64,000 bases of DNA from contig NW_002060948.1 in NCBI RefSeq assembly GCF_000150275.1, forward strand, positions 2,782,180 through 2,846,179, given 5' to 3'. Of this stretch, positions 50,457 to 63,065 are shown piece by piece. Position 1 is the stretch's first letter, and each line of letters begins with the position of its first letter. The notes beneath the pieces were generated by a model. That model ran no database searches. It had not been told where the DNA came from and saw only the letters and a program-made list of their open reading frames with translations. The DNA is from Trichoplax adhaerens (lineage: Eukaryota > Placozoa > Uniplacotomia > Trichoplacea > Trichoplacidae). The position numbers and the translations under genes are program-made.

Positions 50457-50735
50457 AATGTCTTAATTGTACTGATACTGTAGTAGCAAGTGTCGTTTAA
50501 TTTTGCGATGTAAAAAGTAAAACAGAATGCTATGCAACAAATAACTAGATTTTCAAAAACGTTTAGATACGTATTTATAAGCTGTTTTGCCGGCTTTACA
50601 CTCGCACTTGTATGTAGCTCAACAAAATATGTTGATACCTTAATGATATCGTCACAGTAGTAGTAAATCTAGGTTATTTTAAGGCTCTATAAAACAGGAT
50701 TCTGTGCCACAAATAACTATATTTTTAGAAAATTC
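50457..50735. repeat. Second degenerate tandem repeat, about 175-base period
   Basis: AATGTCTTAATTGTACTGAT...GTAGTAGCAAGT near 50457 recurs as GATACCTTAATGATATCGTC...GTAGTAGTAAAT near 50634. AAAACAGAATGCTATGCAAC near 50519 recurs as AAAACAGGATTCTGTGCCAC near 50692. It lies just downstream of the previous repeat. Confidence 0.65.
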
Positions 50736-53700
50736 AAGATATATACGTTCAAACACACATTCGTTGGCTCTGTAACTGTAAAATTAATAACAGACACCGA
50801 TATTATTTTCCAGTGTAAATTTATTATAGTTTTTGAATACGTATAGAATTTTTTGATATATTTCGTAACAATTGTCGCGACACTGAATAATGGCTATTAT
50901 CTTGACTAAATAAAAATCAATCATTGTCATTAATTGAAAATGATACTCCATTTTAATTCTGTAGAATAGTTGTCTCTGTAATGCTGCCAGATTAAAATAC
51001 TAAATTTCTTGAACAAGTGTAATCATGCCGTTATTTTTCTATTTATATTGTATTGAATACCAATTTTACTGATTTTATGTTTCGAAAATGGATTGATATT
51101 TGAGATAGACGGTATTGGCAGTTCATTTCGATGTGATGATTCAGTTTGTGAATGGTAAATTAAATATCATTTCAAATCCTTTATTTATTAAGCTCCAATT
51201 ATCTTTAATTGTGCCTTAGTCTTATAAGAAAAGCAGGATGGTCATGATATATATAGAGCTTGCAAGGTACAAGGAAAGAACTGCAATATTTGTAATTAAT
51301 ATCCCTTTATGCTTTTACTTTCGTATGGTTTAAAACTATAAGTAATCAATCAAGAAGGTGTTTCAATAGTCAATAAAACAGCTTAGAATAAAATAAATAT
51401 AATCCTTTAATACGTTTACTAGGCTTACAGGAAAAGCGATATCTATAGTATCTGAAATTAAAAATATCCTCAAAGTATTACAATAAATATCCTCTATGCA
51501 TCCTATTTTACATCATAATTTAGTTGCAATATTTCAGGTATTCGTATACTGTTCTTAACAGTCAGTAACATTCTTTACTTTAAAATAGAAGTGTGTTGTG
51601 ATTCAATAACTTATTCGACTTTTAATATTAATTTTATCAATTAACCGATGTCGGTTTAACGATATAGGAGAGGGAAAATTTTTTTAAAATGGACTAATAT
51701 GGATGTATAGTCTTATTTTATTATACTATAATCTATGACCAATTAATTTTATAGGTTAATATTTCTGGATGTTTTTACATTGATTACGTGAACGTATAAT
51801 TACTAGAAAGAAATGACATCAGGGTTATTAACACAAGGTAATTACTTCACCTAGACATTATTTTTCCTGTTAGGATGTTAGCACCAACAATTTTGATAGG
51901 CTTCAGTTTCAGCCTAATAACAACATCATTCTAAATTTGTCAATGAATACATGAAAAATAGCTTACTACTCATTGATATTGTAAAATGTATTGAAAATAT
52001 AAATACATAAGCAGCTTTTACTGAGAAAGAACAATCAAAATATGAAATTCTATTAGTTTCTCTATTGTAATAGCTACAAAGATTTTATCTAGAAGTACAT
52101 CAAATTTAAAAAAAATAAACAGTACCCACCTAAACAACCTATTTACATATTTTCACACATCACTCGCTATATCAATATCCTTGTATTCGTCCTGTTTATG
52201 GTTAAATGGGTTAGACATAACGATGAAGACAGATAAGCACAGAATAAATCAATTTTATATTTAAGGCAATATGATCATATAAAGCTTACTTCATCAAAAA
52301 TTAGATGAAGTTAAATTTTCAATGATTCAGTTCGTCTTGATTAGCTATCATACGGTATCGTGTAAAATTTTAGTTCTGATCTTGTTTTTCTTCCGAATTA
52401 AGCTAATCGTAGCCAGTTTATAAAATAATCGATAGAATTCTTTCGTTTAATATTAGCTTAATTAATTTCTAGTAATACAAAACTTTGATATGATCTAATT
52501 TTTAAGACAAGCCGCCAACCTTAGTAATAAAAAATAGTAATATCGAAAAGGGTCCAAATTGAAATAGTGTTATGAAGAATTTATAACGGCTGCTACGTAT
52601 TTCAGTAAATTTCCAAAATATTTGTATCTTGCCTATTTGTCGTATCTTGTTCCGAGCTAGAGAACGATTTTATGTTGTTTGATACTCTTAGCGATGCTCT
52701 AGTATTAGTTTATTATGTTAACAATGTGAAATACAATTGATTAATTTTAGTAAACAACTTCAAATTCTATTAAAGTATCTTTAGCTGATTGATAGGAATG
52801 ATAAAGAAAATGTTATGATCATTTTCTAGTGATATACGAGACAGTCTAGTACAACTAATTTAATGTTTCTTAGACGTTGATGCTATAGGTAATTTGACTA
52901 ATATTGGTAAGCAGTTTTCAACTCTGCCTGGCTTACATAAGTGATGAGATAATATAGGATAGATCTCCCTCCATTCACCGTGCAAGTAATTGTTGATCTG
53001 GTCCAATAAATTACCTAGGTGAATCATTTTTTTCCTATTTTGTAAATAGCAGCGGAGAATAATTTTCTTTTGACCACAAAAATTTTTTTAGCAATTTATT
53101 TTTTTTGCGTTGTTTCTATTTCATATAAATTCGAATTTCAAATAAGATTTGTTGATGATACAATTCATTTTAGATTATGCTGGTAAGTTATTTTTGACTT
53201 CCGATCATAGGTTAGCTTTATTGGTTGATGGAATGACTGATATCTTATTATTATTTAAACTTTAAAAGACTTCAACATAAATCAATTATATTCTTAATCT
53301 TTCATTAACGATAAGAAAAGAGATTTTACAATTAAATTGTGATGATCATAGAGAAATTTGAATCAAAGTTAAGAAAAGTCTAACCAGTCATTCTAAAGAT
53401 GATTATCAATACATTTACAAATCAATAGAAATGGTATTATTTAAATAGGAGGTTAACCTATTATGATGCTAGTTTGTTTATCTCGGCTTGTTCTGTTTTA
53501 AGTTATAAATCCGGTGATGACTTATCTATTATAAATTATATGAATTACTAATAAAAAATTTATGTTCGCTTAAAATTTTAAAATATATCTAGTCCACTAT
53601 GGAGTCAATTACGTAAAGTAGAATGATTTTTATTGATATTTTCAAGCATTCTCATCAGCTATATTTTAAATCATCTCTTTTATTTAGTAGCCTAGATTAA

Positions 53701-55870
53701 ATGATGTTATCTACTATTTTATTTTTCAATGACGTCTACAATCGTTTCCGTTTAATTTCTTAAGATAAGGTGATGTATTTGGATTATAGATCACTCTTAT
53801 TTATTGCTAATAGCTTGACCTTTACATTAGTGTATTGAATTAATTTTAATGAACAATTAGAATAATTGTTAACTTTTGAAAAAATAACAAACGAATCAAT
53901 CGTGATTAGTGGATCAAATAAAAAAATTGATTATTATGATCCCTACCCATAGAATCAATAAGATCAATAATGGATGAGTTCAGACAAAAAAAGTTATAAA
54001 TTTTATTTCAACTTTACGTTTTAACTAACGTAAATAAAGAAATCAACAAGATAATAAAATAGCATTAATCAATGACTTTCAAGATTGTGCCAAAAATATA
54101 CGACGCCCCTACCTGTATTATTCATATTATGCAGTATTATGATTACGATCTCGCACAAATAACTAAAGGTATTGGTGATGACGTTATTAGCAGACTTTAT
54201 TGCTTCATTACTAGCCAATATTACGTGATAAGAGGCCTTGCAAGCTATTGTTCTTGTCTCCATTTAATATATTACTCATTTGGATATTCGATCATTTCGA
54301 CCTTAGCAACAATTTGAAAAAGCTTTAGCCCGCTCTATAAGGTAAGTTAAATCAACCATCCATTTTTGTGGTAATTGCTCGATTGTAATTATTTTTCCTA
54401 TATATCCAAATTGAAATAGATGAGAGAATCATTTTAAATAAAAATTTTGGTGAAATTGTTTAATATCTAGCATGTTAAAGCTTTCAGTATTATCTAATAA
54501 ATTACTTTAGCCATGCTATAAGTGTTCATTGACACAAAAATGGATCAATGCAATAACTTATGGCCTGAATTGAAGAGAATGTTCTACGGGTAACGATTTA
54601 GGAGTTTTTGCAGACATGCTAGATCATTATATATGTATTGAATTATTATATTATTTAGCGATATCTTTAAGTCATTCTTAAACACGTTACTAAAAATTTC
54701 GATAGTGTTATACAATTAATAACTGTAACTACTTATGGGAAATACATGAAATGAGTGGAGATATCTGTGTATACCTGCGACAGAGATAAACTAGAAGATT
54801 ATAGTGTTGCAGAATTTAATAAAATAATTTAGGCTTAATTTTATGATTGGGTTGTTATTAGAATATGATAGATATTTCCATAATTGAAAGTTTGCTACTT
54901 TGTGTTCAAGCCGTAAAAGCAATACATGGCGAGTAGTGAGATAGATTACGATTTGATAAATCATTTCTTAGCTCATGAACTACGATGTGATTAGTCATCA
55001 AATCTCGGTAATGCGATCGCTATACGATCGCATAACCTACGTGTATATTTGCAGCTACACTGAATGAGAACTAGTAAGGAATCAAAATGGTATCAGTAAT
55101 TTAGCAAAATTCTCTACAATCGCATTGGTTTTATTCATATCCTTGATCTCATTTGTGTCAGTCCCTCGAAGATTGTTAGGTTGGTATATTTACTAAAAGA
55201 AATACCGTCACGCTTGAAAGTTTAATAAAGATTTAGGCGATTATAACAGCTTGAATAATATTGGCAAAAGCTATTAAAATTGAGTTATTTAATCCTTTTT
55301 ATTGCGATAGAATACTATAGTACCTGAGCTTCTAGGAGTCCTTATGGTTATACAGATATGAGGCTTTGGCATTCTATTATACCAGATTTCATTCCTACAT
55401 TATGAGACCAACTAACATTTCATGTAGTATCTAAATAATTTGTAGTCAAATTTTGACTAAGTACTGGAGTTGTGTTTAACGAAATGATAACTGAGAATTT
55501 TTTATCGTAAAAATGAGTTTATTTTCATGGTCAGCATATTTATGCTAGTATTAAAATTAAACAATACGGCATAGTTTTACTAATGATTGATTGAAGTGAG
55601 TATCAGAACCGTTAATCGGCTATTTTTTTCTCTTCTTAAATACTTTAAATGTCTTTCATGAGATCCATATTGGCGGTACCGAAACATTATTTAAGGATTA
55701 AATAGTAGCATATGAAAGAATTTACTGAATCAGCTTAGAAATAATCAACTATGTAGGATTATAGTTAATGTAGATTTGGGGACTATTAACCACTATCTTT
55801 TGAACTATCAAAGGTACTCCTATGATTATGTTGACATCTTCTATTTAGTAGGGCCAATGTAATTCTAGCC

Positions 55871-56104
55871 ATGACTTCATTATATTATATTTTAATTATA
55901 TTATTAACATTCGATATATTGATGGCGATAAAAATACAAGTTAATCACAGTTTCATTAATATTGGACGATCTAATATGGATATGAAACATGATGCCATAG
56001 ATATATATCAATATGTTACGGCCAACGTCGGTAATGATTTTATTACCGGTAATGGCTGGCAACCGCTAGCATCGATAGTGCAGTTCACGTCTTGCCAGAT
56101 CTAA
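55871..56104 (+). CDS. Candidate small secreted protein (or first exon)
   Basis: An ATG-initiated frame of 77 codons in otherwise gene-poor DNA. The first 19 residues, MTSLYYILIILLTFDILMA, look like a signal peptide: short polar start, long hydrophobic core and a small residue at the possible cleavage site. The remainder is hydrophilic and ends NGWQPLASIVQFTSCQI. I do not recognise it. GTAATG donor-like sites within its last third would allow it to be a first exon of a larger gene, but I found no matching downstream exon. Random AT-rich DNA can also yield hydrophobic N-termini, so the call is weak. Confidence 0.25.
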   Translation: MTSLYYILIILLTFDILMAIKIQVNHSFINIGRSNMDMKHDAIDIYQYVTANVGNDFITGNGWQPLASIVQFTSCQI

Positions 56105-59100
56105 TATTACGAACAGGTATTGCAATAACGTCTTGAAATAAAAGTCATGCTGTTATAATTTTTAATAGTTAATAATTTATGTTGCTGCTAACTTCAGAAT
56201 TCCGAATTGAAGTTTTCTTAATTTATAACTGTTGGTAGTTTTTCATTGTTCCATTATAAAAATTTCATCCCCCAATTTTTTTGACTATAACAGATTGATA
56301 TAATAATAGTAATCCATCGCCTTGACTAATAAACAAGTTTAATAATGAAGTAAATCAATGCTCTGAAACTGTGTCAACGGTCATAGAATGCTATTCTATC
56401 CTACTGTGGGAATTAAATATTAAAAAAATATATACCACAGACCCTTAACCCTATCGTCTTAAATGATAAATGATAAATTAAATTCGCTTTTTCGTATCTC
56501 TAACGTGCTGTGAAGAGATTTTTCACAAATAGTAAATATATAAGACCCTTACACTTGTCTTCATAGCCGATGTATCTTCAATTAAATTAGCTCTATCTTA
56601 TCACTAACGAGTTGTAAGAATGTTTTTCGCAAATAACAAATATCTATGCGATAATACAATGCAGACTTAATATTTTTCAGATTATCTGCCTACAGTTTAG
56701 CCGTTCGTTCTCTTTTAAAACGCTAGTAAATGCAAAGTATACCTGATATTAGGTATGTATATGCAGTGTGCATCGTAATATGAAAATTCAGTAAAAAATG
56801 ATGAACTTTAGCAGTCATTAATATTTCATATGGCATTTGAAAGAGCAGTGAAATCCTTTATTTAATTTACAGGAAAGCTATTGCATTATTTTAAATATGT
56901 AATAGGTTACGGCCAATGTCCGAAGTTGGCCAATACGTGTATTGCTCGGCGCCGTAACAAGTAGTATCTTTTAGTTTGCAACGAAGATGAAAATTAATGA
57001 ATATTGATGTTCTAATAGTTTAAGGACTTTTACATTAGGTAAATGATTATAGCGCTTTAATAGGAAACTTGCTTAAATCGTGAAACTGAATTTGATGAAT
57101 CACAGGCTCAATTATTAGCTTATAAATTAATTGTATGAGTACTGTATACGGTAGAATGATAGATTACTAAGAACGATACGATTAAATTCATTAAATTTTA
57201 ATTTAAATGTAATCCACATTATAGAATAGCTACCACAATCTTATAGTATACATCATTGTCAAGCTCAATTGGTAGCCGTTAAACGTTAAATAGTGAACCT
57301 TAATTCTATTAGGTCACGAGACCATCTCTATACATTTTTACTTTTTCTATTAAAGTTTGTTTTACATGATTGACTATATTGGACTTTGAGACGAGTTGTA
57401 TGATGAAGTAACTAGATATTATTTATTAACAACTTTGATGTTAAGAAGTGAATTTAAAATCACCTCTATTATGATTTAATCCGATATATTCGTAATTGTC
57501 CAAACTCGATCAATCGGTATAGCGGAAATATTTATGTCGATTTTGAAATCGAGCTATCGGTCCATAAAATTATTGAAATCCAGCTGTTTCCACTGATCAT
57601 TGATAGCAAAGATCCTACAACTTTTAATTAACAGCCCAAGACTAAGATTATAATTATCCTTTAATAGATATAGTATCATTTTCAATCATTGCTTCACGAT
57701 AGATCAATATTGATCAATAATGAAATGCTTTATCCCCCTACCCATCTATTAATGCCACTATCCACCTGCTAAAATTCATTCTATGCCTTTATAATTTATT
57801 AATTGAAAGCGATAAGATATCACAATCTTATTGATGGCATCCTTTAATCATTAAAATTATAAATAATTTATTTGAATAAAAACAGACAATAAGCTACTAA
57901 TTATTTGTAATTCAAGCATGATACAGGCTAATTTATAATAAATACTTTATTAATTTTGATATTCTCTAGTTTTACGAATAATTCTGGAAGTCAATTTTAA
58001 TCGGATTTATTTTGATTACTTTCACTCAAAGTTACAGTATATCATATATGTGTAAGAGAAATTGATCTTATTGGTGGTGGCACTTTCCAAGCATTATTTG
58101 TTACTTAGATATAACTATCATACAATTTTGCTTTTTTTCTCCTGTTTATTGGGATATTAAAAATATATAATGATATTATAAGCATGAAGACGTCATTATA
58201 GACTAGATATTTAATATACGGTAATTGAGTCGTTTGGACCTTATCTTACCTATCCATTACATACGAAGCTGAAAATAAAATTTCTAATCTATCAATAACT
58301 AATTAGTCATTGGAGCATATCGTAACTTGCAGCAACCTCTTGAGACAGTCAGATTATGATTATAATTGTCCATATAGCCTTCGTGAACACATAGCCGAGT
58401 ACCTGGGCTAAGTTGTAGTAGGTCAAGGCCAGATCTATTAAAATACATATTTTCTAATGCTAATCGTGAGCGAAATATTACATCTATAATTTCTAATTCT
58501 TAATGAAATACTTAGCCTTAGTAGGTATTAAAATTTTCTTTCTTTCAGCATACACATTCAATCATAGCAATAAAATTGAAATACTATCAATTGAAAGCAT
58601 CTATATTGTATTTACGCACAGTATCTGTCTACATCTCTATTAATCTCAGTATTTGAACTACAGTAGTTGATATTTCAGTGATAAATCGTTTTTACATCAT
58701 TTAAGGTTACTTGAAAGATAATCTTTTATCCTGCTTCAATATAAATAATAAAATGATTAATTATTTCTATTGAATGATCTGATATATTGCTATTGTATTA
58801 TGTAGGTTACATATTTTAATTATAGATAACGTTGATAGTTAATTACATTAAAATTTTAAAAATTCATTAAAATTAACAGGAGTAAGCTTTCAATTGCTAG
58901 CAGACTATGGAAGGTATTTGACAAATGATGTTATCGTAATTTTACGAAATAACAGCTAAAGTCCTAGTTTTCATTTTAGTATTATACTCTGTGATGATCT
59001 ATGACCAAACTGAAAGTGGTTTATCCGTCTAGGCGATGCTGTAGGCTAAAACAAATGGATTTCCTTTTTCTCTGAAAAATTCCCTCTCAATGACCTATTC

Positions 59101-62100
59101 ATTTTAATAGGCGAGTTAAAATCGGATTGGTTACCATAGCAACATCGGATAGATTTACTAAATAGCTAGACTGGAGGAAATGGATTTGTTCTGATAATAA
59201 TATAGGATTGGTTAATAGTATAATGAGAATAGAATTCTTTCCGTAATGATTATTTCTTACATCCTTTCTTTGCGCTATACTGATAGTAGTTTCGATGCCC
59301 ATCATGACCTTGTTTTACTTAATTATTAAAATATCATTACTTAAAAGATCTAATTCCATCAACCTAAGATTTTAAATCTAATGATTAATATGGTTCTCGA
59401 AATATATCTTTTATGGTAAAAATATAGCTAAGTCAGTAAGTGGCGTTCTCCGTAAGCATTGGCGTGTGTAGATCACTTTGTCACTAGTGGTGTGTGATGA
59501 TCTTCTAGCCAGTATTGCATATCTAATGATGCTACCTTTATCAATATTTATGGCCGCATCGTTATTCAATACTTCTTCGGTTATTATAATAAAATCAAGA
59601 GTAACGCACGGCTGCTATTTCAATCCCATCTATCCTAGAGCATACTCAAATACTTAAAAATCTAATGAAACAGTTAGCATAAAATTATTTGATAAGATTT
59701 ACATTAAGCTTCGACAGGAAGCTATCTTTATTTTTTTGAAGTTAAGATATCATCAATGCCATCACTCGAACTATTGAGCGCAGCATTGTAGAAACCTCTA
59801 TTGAGAGAAATTAATACCGCTACTCAGTAATCATATAATATTTTTTTCAAATGCAGCCAAATTTGAAAATCTAAATATTTAAAGAGGCGAGATTAGCTAT
59901 ATCACTAAATAATTTAGTTCCAACGACCGAATACTATAGTATAATTATAGCGTCACTGATTGTGTAGACGAGGTAGCCAGAGATTTACTACTATTTATTA
60001 CTGAAGAAATCTTGACACCCAAGATTATAGTCTTTACAATTCAATAGCAATTGATAAACTAGTTGACTATCTAACCGACTAACTAACTAAAACGGGGTCA
60101 TAAAGTTTTATAAGTTGATGAGGTCGCTATTTCAGATAATTATTTTTTTTTCTCACCATTTCAGTGAACAAAAGTCAAAAATAAACGATTAACTAAGATA
60201 ATGCATCTAAAGCTTCTATTTAAACTACTTCTATGACGGAATAGCACGCACAATACTACGTCCAACTTAAGCTAAAAGGATTAGACTTACAACAATCATA
60301 GGATTAATACTTATTTCAATACTGTCATTTCAATCATATTGCTTCAAATAGACACTATAGAAATTAATTTATATAGAACAAGCTGGGTAAGCATAAAATA
60401 AACTGTACGTAAAACATTTGAAAATGATTTCTTTTATTTAGTATTTATTTCCAAAATTGAAATAGAACCCAATTACAGTAATTGATGGTATACGAGTAAT
60501 TTAACGTCATCCTCCCACATAAAATGTAATTTCCATTTTAAAGCAACATAATAGCCCATCAATCATCTTTACGTACATGTCTTTAATTGTTAACATTAAC
60601 TTAGTCGACGCATTTAATCCTTGACAAAGTTCGATAAATGCTATGGTCTGAAAATCAACGATTGCAAATGGCTGAATAAAACAAAAATGAAGTTCGTCTA
60701 TAAATATACTAATCGGCTTAGGAATTAATCCGTCCGAAACTACATATTCAATTCAAAACTGATTGGGAATGTTCTTAGAGGGTCATTATCATACAGTATT
60801 TCATCTTGACTAACTTATCTGTTGAATAGTTTTTCGAAGCATAGAGGAAAATTAAATTTAAATGGTATGCGATTGATTGAAATCTACTATCTTGTTGCAG
60901 AATACCCACAAAGTCCATTTATTTCTAGTCAAACGATATATTTCATTTGTAGATTCTCGGATAGGTTAATTAAAGTCTGTATTAACATTTTGATGCCTTG
61001 TTAATCAAAAGAGTCTACTTCTTGAAGCATTAAGGATGTTACGAAGACAGGACATAACTAAAAATATGATACATGAAATTAAAAGTAGGGATGCGAAAAC
61101 GCGTGTATATTCTTGAAATATTATAGCGGATAGGCGCCGTGTATAACACAGGCTTATGATCAATAAGGTTCACTGAATTTAATTAAAATGATAACTCGGC
61201 TATTACTATCGATATTCTTTTCCATTAATTTATTCATTGATTACTAACTTGGCAAATACCCACAATTCAACACAAGTAAAGCTATTGTTCCCATTCTTCG
61301 TCCGGTTTTAAAAGTACAGCATAGTTATGATTAATATTTACATTCTTGACATTTATATATCACTTGGCACATGTATTATATTATATTTATATATTATATA
61401 TTATAATTGTATTATTGAGAATTGTTGGATAGAATACATTACTTAATTGAAGGAAAAATATGATGCATGATGAAATGTGAACGTAAATATAGAAAATTTA
61501 TACTCGCATAGGTGGTGGACTTTTTCATAAAATACACCTTTAGCCTTTGTGTCCTGACGCCTTCATTTTAGCTGAAAGTTGGTCTTGGCTATCTTGATGT
61601 TTATTAGTTAGCTTGCACAATTTGCTGTCCAACAATTAAAAATGATAAATTTCGCTAGTTCAAAATAAATAACTATCTTACAGGCCCTAAATTATGAAAT
61701 TCTTTTATACTTGATGGTTTATCTCGTTCTTAAATTATTTCTTTATTCTCTTTCTTATAATTTTATTGCATCATAAATATTAAAATAAGATTTATTTCTA
61801 GGTAAAGTGATAGATGGATTATTTATTTCATGCTATAATGAATCATTATCTTCATAATAGTACATAAATTTCAGATTAAACTTATGCCGTGATTAAATGA
61901 GCAGTGATCTCACATTGAATATCGAGCTATTCGTAAATTATTCAGAATAATTTAGCATTTAATAGCACTAGACTTTTGTTGATGAAATCTGAATTTAGAA
62001 TAAGAAGGGAAGAAGAAAAAATCTACCTTGTGATAAAATCTAGATTTGTACCTTGTTAATATGACAATAATGACTCTACTTTGATGCTGAGTAAATTAAT

Positions 62101-62453
62101 TAATAAGAATATGAATGATAAAAAGTGGCGTTCTATGTCTCGTTCAAGAAATAATCTGGGTTTGGGTTATATAGGGAAGTATTCATTTTAAAAATAATTT
62201 TAATTATTAATATTGAATAAATGGGTGTTGGATATAATTTATGCGTATAATCAAGGTTAATGATTTTATTTTTCTCCGTAACAATAATAATACCCATGCG
62301 TATGATAAAATATTACGTGGAATAATTCGATCATCCATGTCGATATTGACACTAGCTTATAACTCGAGCTGGCGCATTAAAAATAATAAAAGGAAGAATA
62401 TTTTTAGATGAAAATATGTATTTTATTTAAGTCTATTTGTACGATTTAAAATA
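56105..62453. other. Gene-poor, very AT-rich region
   Basis: No coding exon or RNA gene can be supported. It holds a degenerate direct repeat (56487-56643) and a possible fragment related to the LTR at 48797 (around 60010-60105). Small frames at 59099-59305 and 60822-61004 have no match. Confidence 0.45.
56487..56643. repeat. Degenerate direct repeat, about 103-base spacing
   Basis: CGTATCTCTAACGTGCTGTG...TTTTTCACAAATAGTAAATAT near 56493 recurs as CTTATCACTAACGAGTTGTA...TTTTTCGCAAATAACAAATAT near 56597. Each copy is about 50 bases. Confidence 0.6.
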
Positions 62454-62747
62454 ATGAAAAGACGGGACTTAATATCAACTTTTTGCCCTAAAGGTAAAAA
62501 AATGGGATGGAAAAGCCTATTATGTTTTATGTTATCTTCTAAACATGAAGAAGTGTCTGATTATACTTCTATTTTATTTCCTTCCTCTACCGATTTATTC
62601 AATCATGCTTCCATATTTAATATCGCCTTTCATCTTATTTTTGAATGCTGTTCTTGGATTGTTTATATTATAATCAATCACTGCTTTATTATTTTAATTT
62701 TGGTCATATTTTTTATTGTTGTCGGATATTTTTTACCGTGTTGTTGA
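62454..62747 (+). CDS. Candidate small protein with C-terminal membrane segment
   Basis: An ATG frame of 97 codons, long for this AT-rich background. The first 50 residues are mixed and start basic (MKRRDLISTFCPKGKKMGWK). The last 45 are strongly hydrophobic and Cys-containing (CSWIVYIIINHCFIILILVI, then FFIVVGYFLPCC), which would suit a tail-anchored protein. No homologue comes to mind. The AT-rich hydrophobic tail could equally be a chance product of TTT/ATT codons. Confidence 0.22.
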   Translation: MKRRDLISTFCPKGKKMGWKSLLCFMLSSKHEEVSDYTSILFPSSTDLFNHASIFNIAFHLIFECCSWIVYIIINHCFIILILVIFFIVVGYFLPCC

Positions 62748-63065
62748 TATTTATTTTTATAATCTTACTTTAGATTAATTTTCAATAGCAGTTTGATGAT
62801 TTTAAAAATGAAACACTATTAGTCGTATTAAACTTTAAGAATAGGAATAGCTAAGCCAATCTTTTGTTTAATTATGATGGTTTGTTTTTTGATTACTTTA
62901 TATTTAGACTACAGACAACCCCTTCCATTCATTTTGGATTTTTCTATGGTCGACGTATTGGTATTAAAGGATAAACTCGACCTCGTCCATTTATAACAGT
63001 ATACAAGTACCTGTCGCTACTTACTGAAATAGTGGCCTTATTAGAGCTGTCCGATCTTACATAAC
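62748..63065. other. Upstream region of the 3'-terminal secreted-protein gene
   Basis: Short intergenic stretch. A TTTATAACAGTATACAAG sequence near 62991 may be a weak core promoter for the gene starting at 63066. No dense GTAC cluster is present. Confidence 0.3.

Larger units (their letters stand above)
49400..55870. other. Gene-poor, very AT-rich region
   Basis: About 6.5 kb without a supportable exon. It contains degenerate direct duplications (49750-50113 and 50457-50735) and otherwise monotonous AT-rich DNA. The frames at 50092-50301 and 54072-54317 lack matches and overlap repeat material or antisense frames. Confidence 0.45.

Noticed and set aside
54069-54317. Overlapping frames on both strands of 64 and 81 codons
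   Set aside because: Two antisense frames in AT-rich DNA, no match, no splice context.
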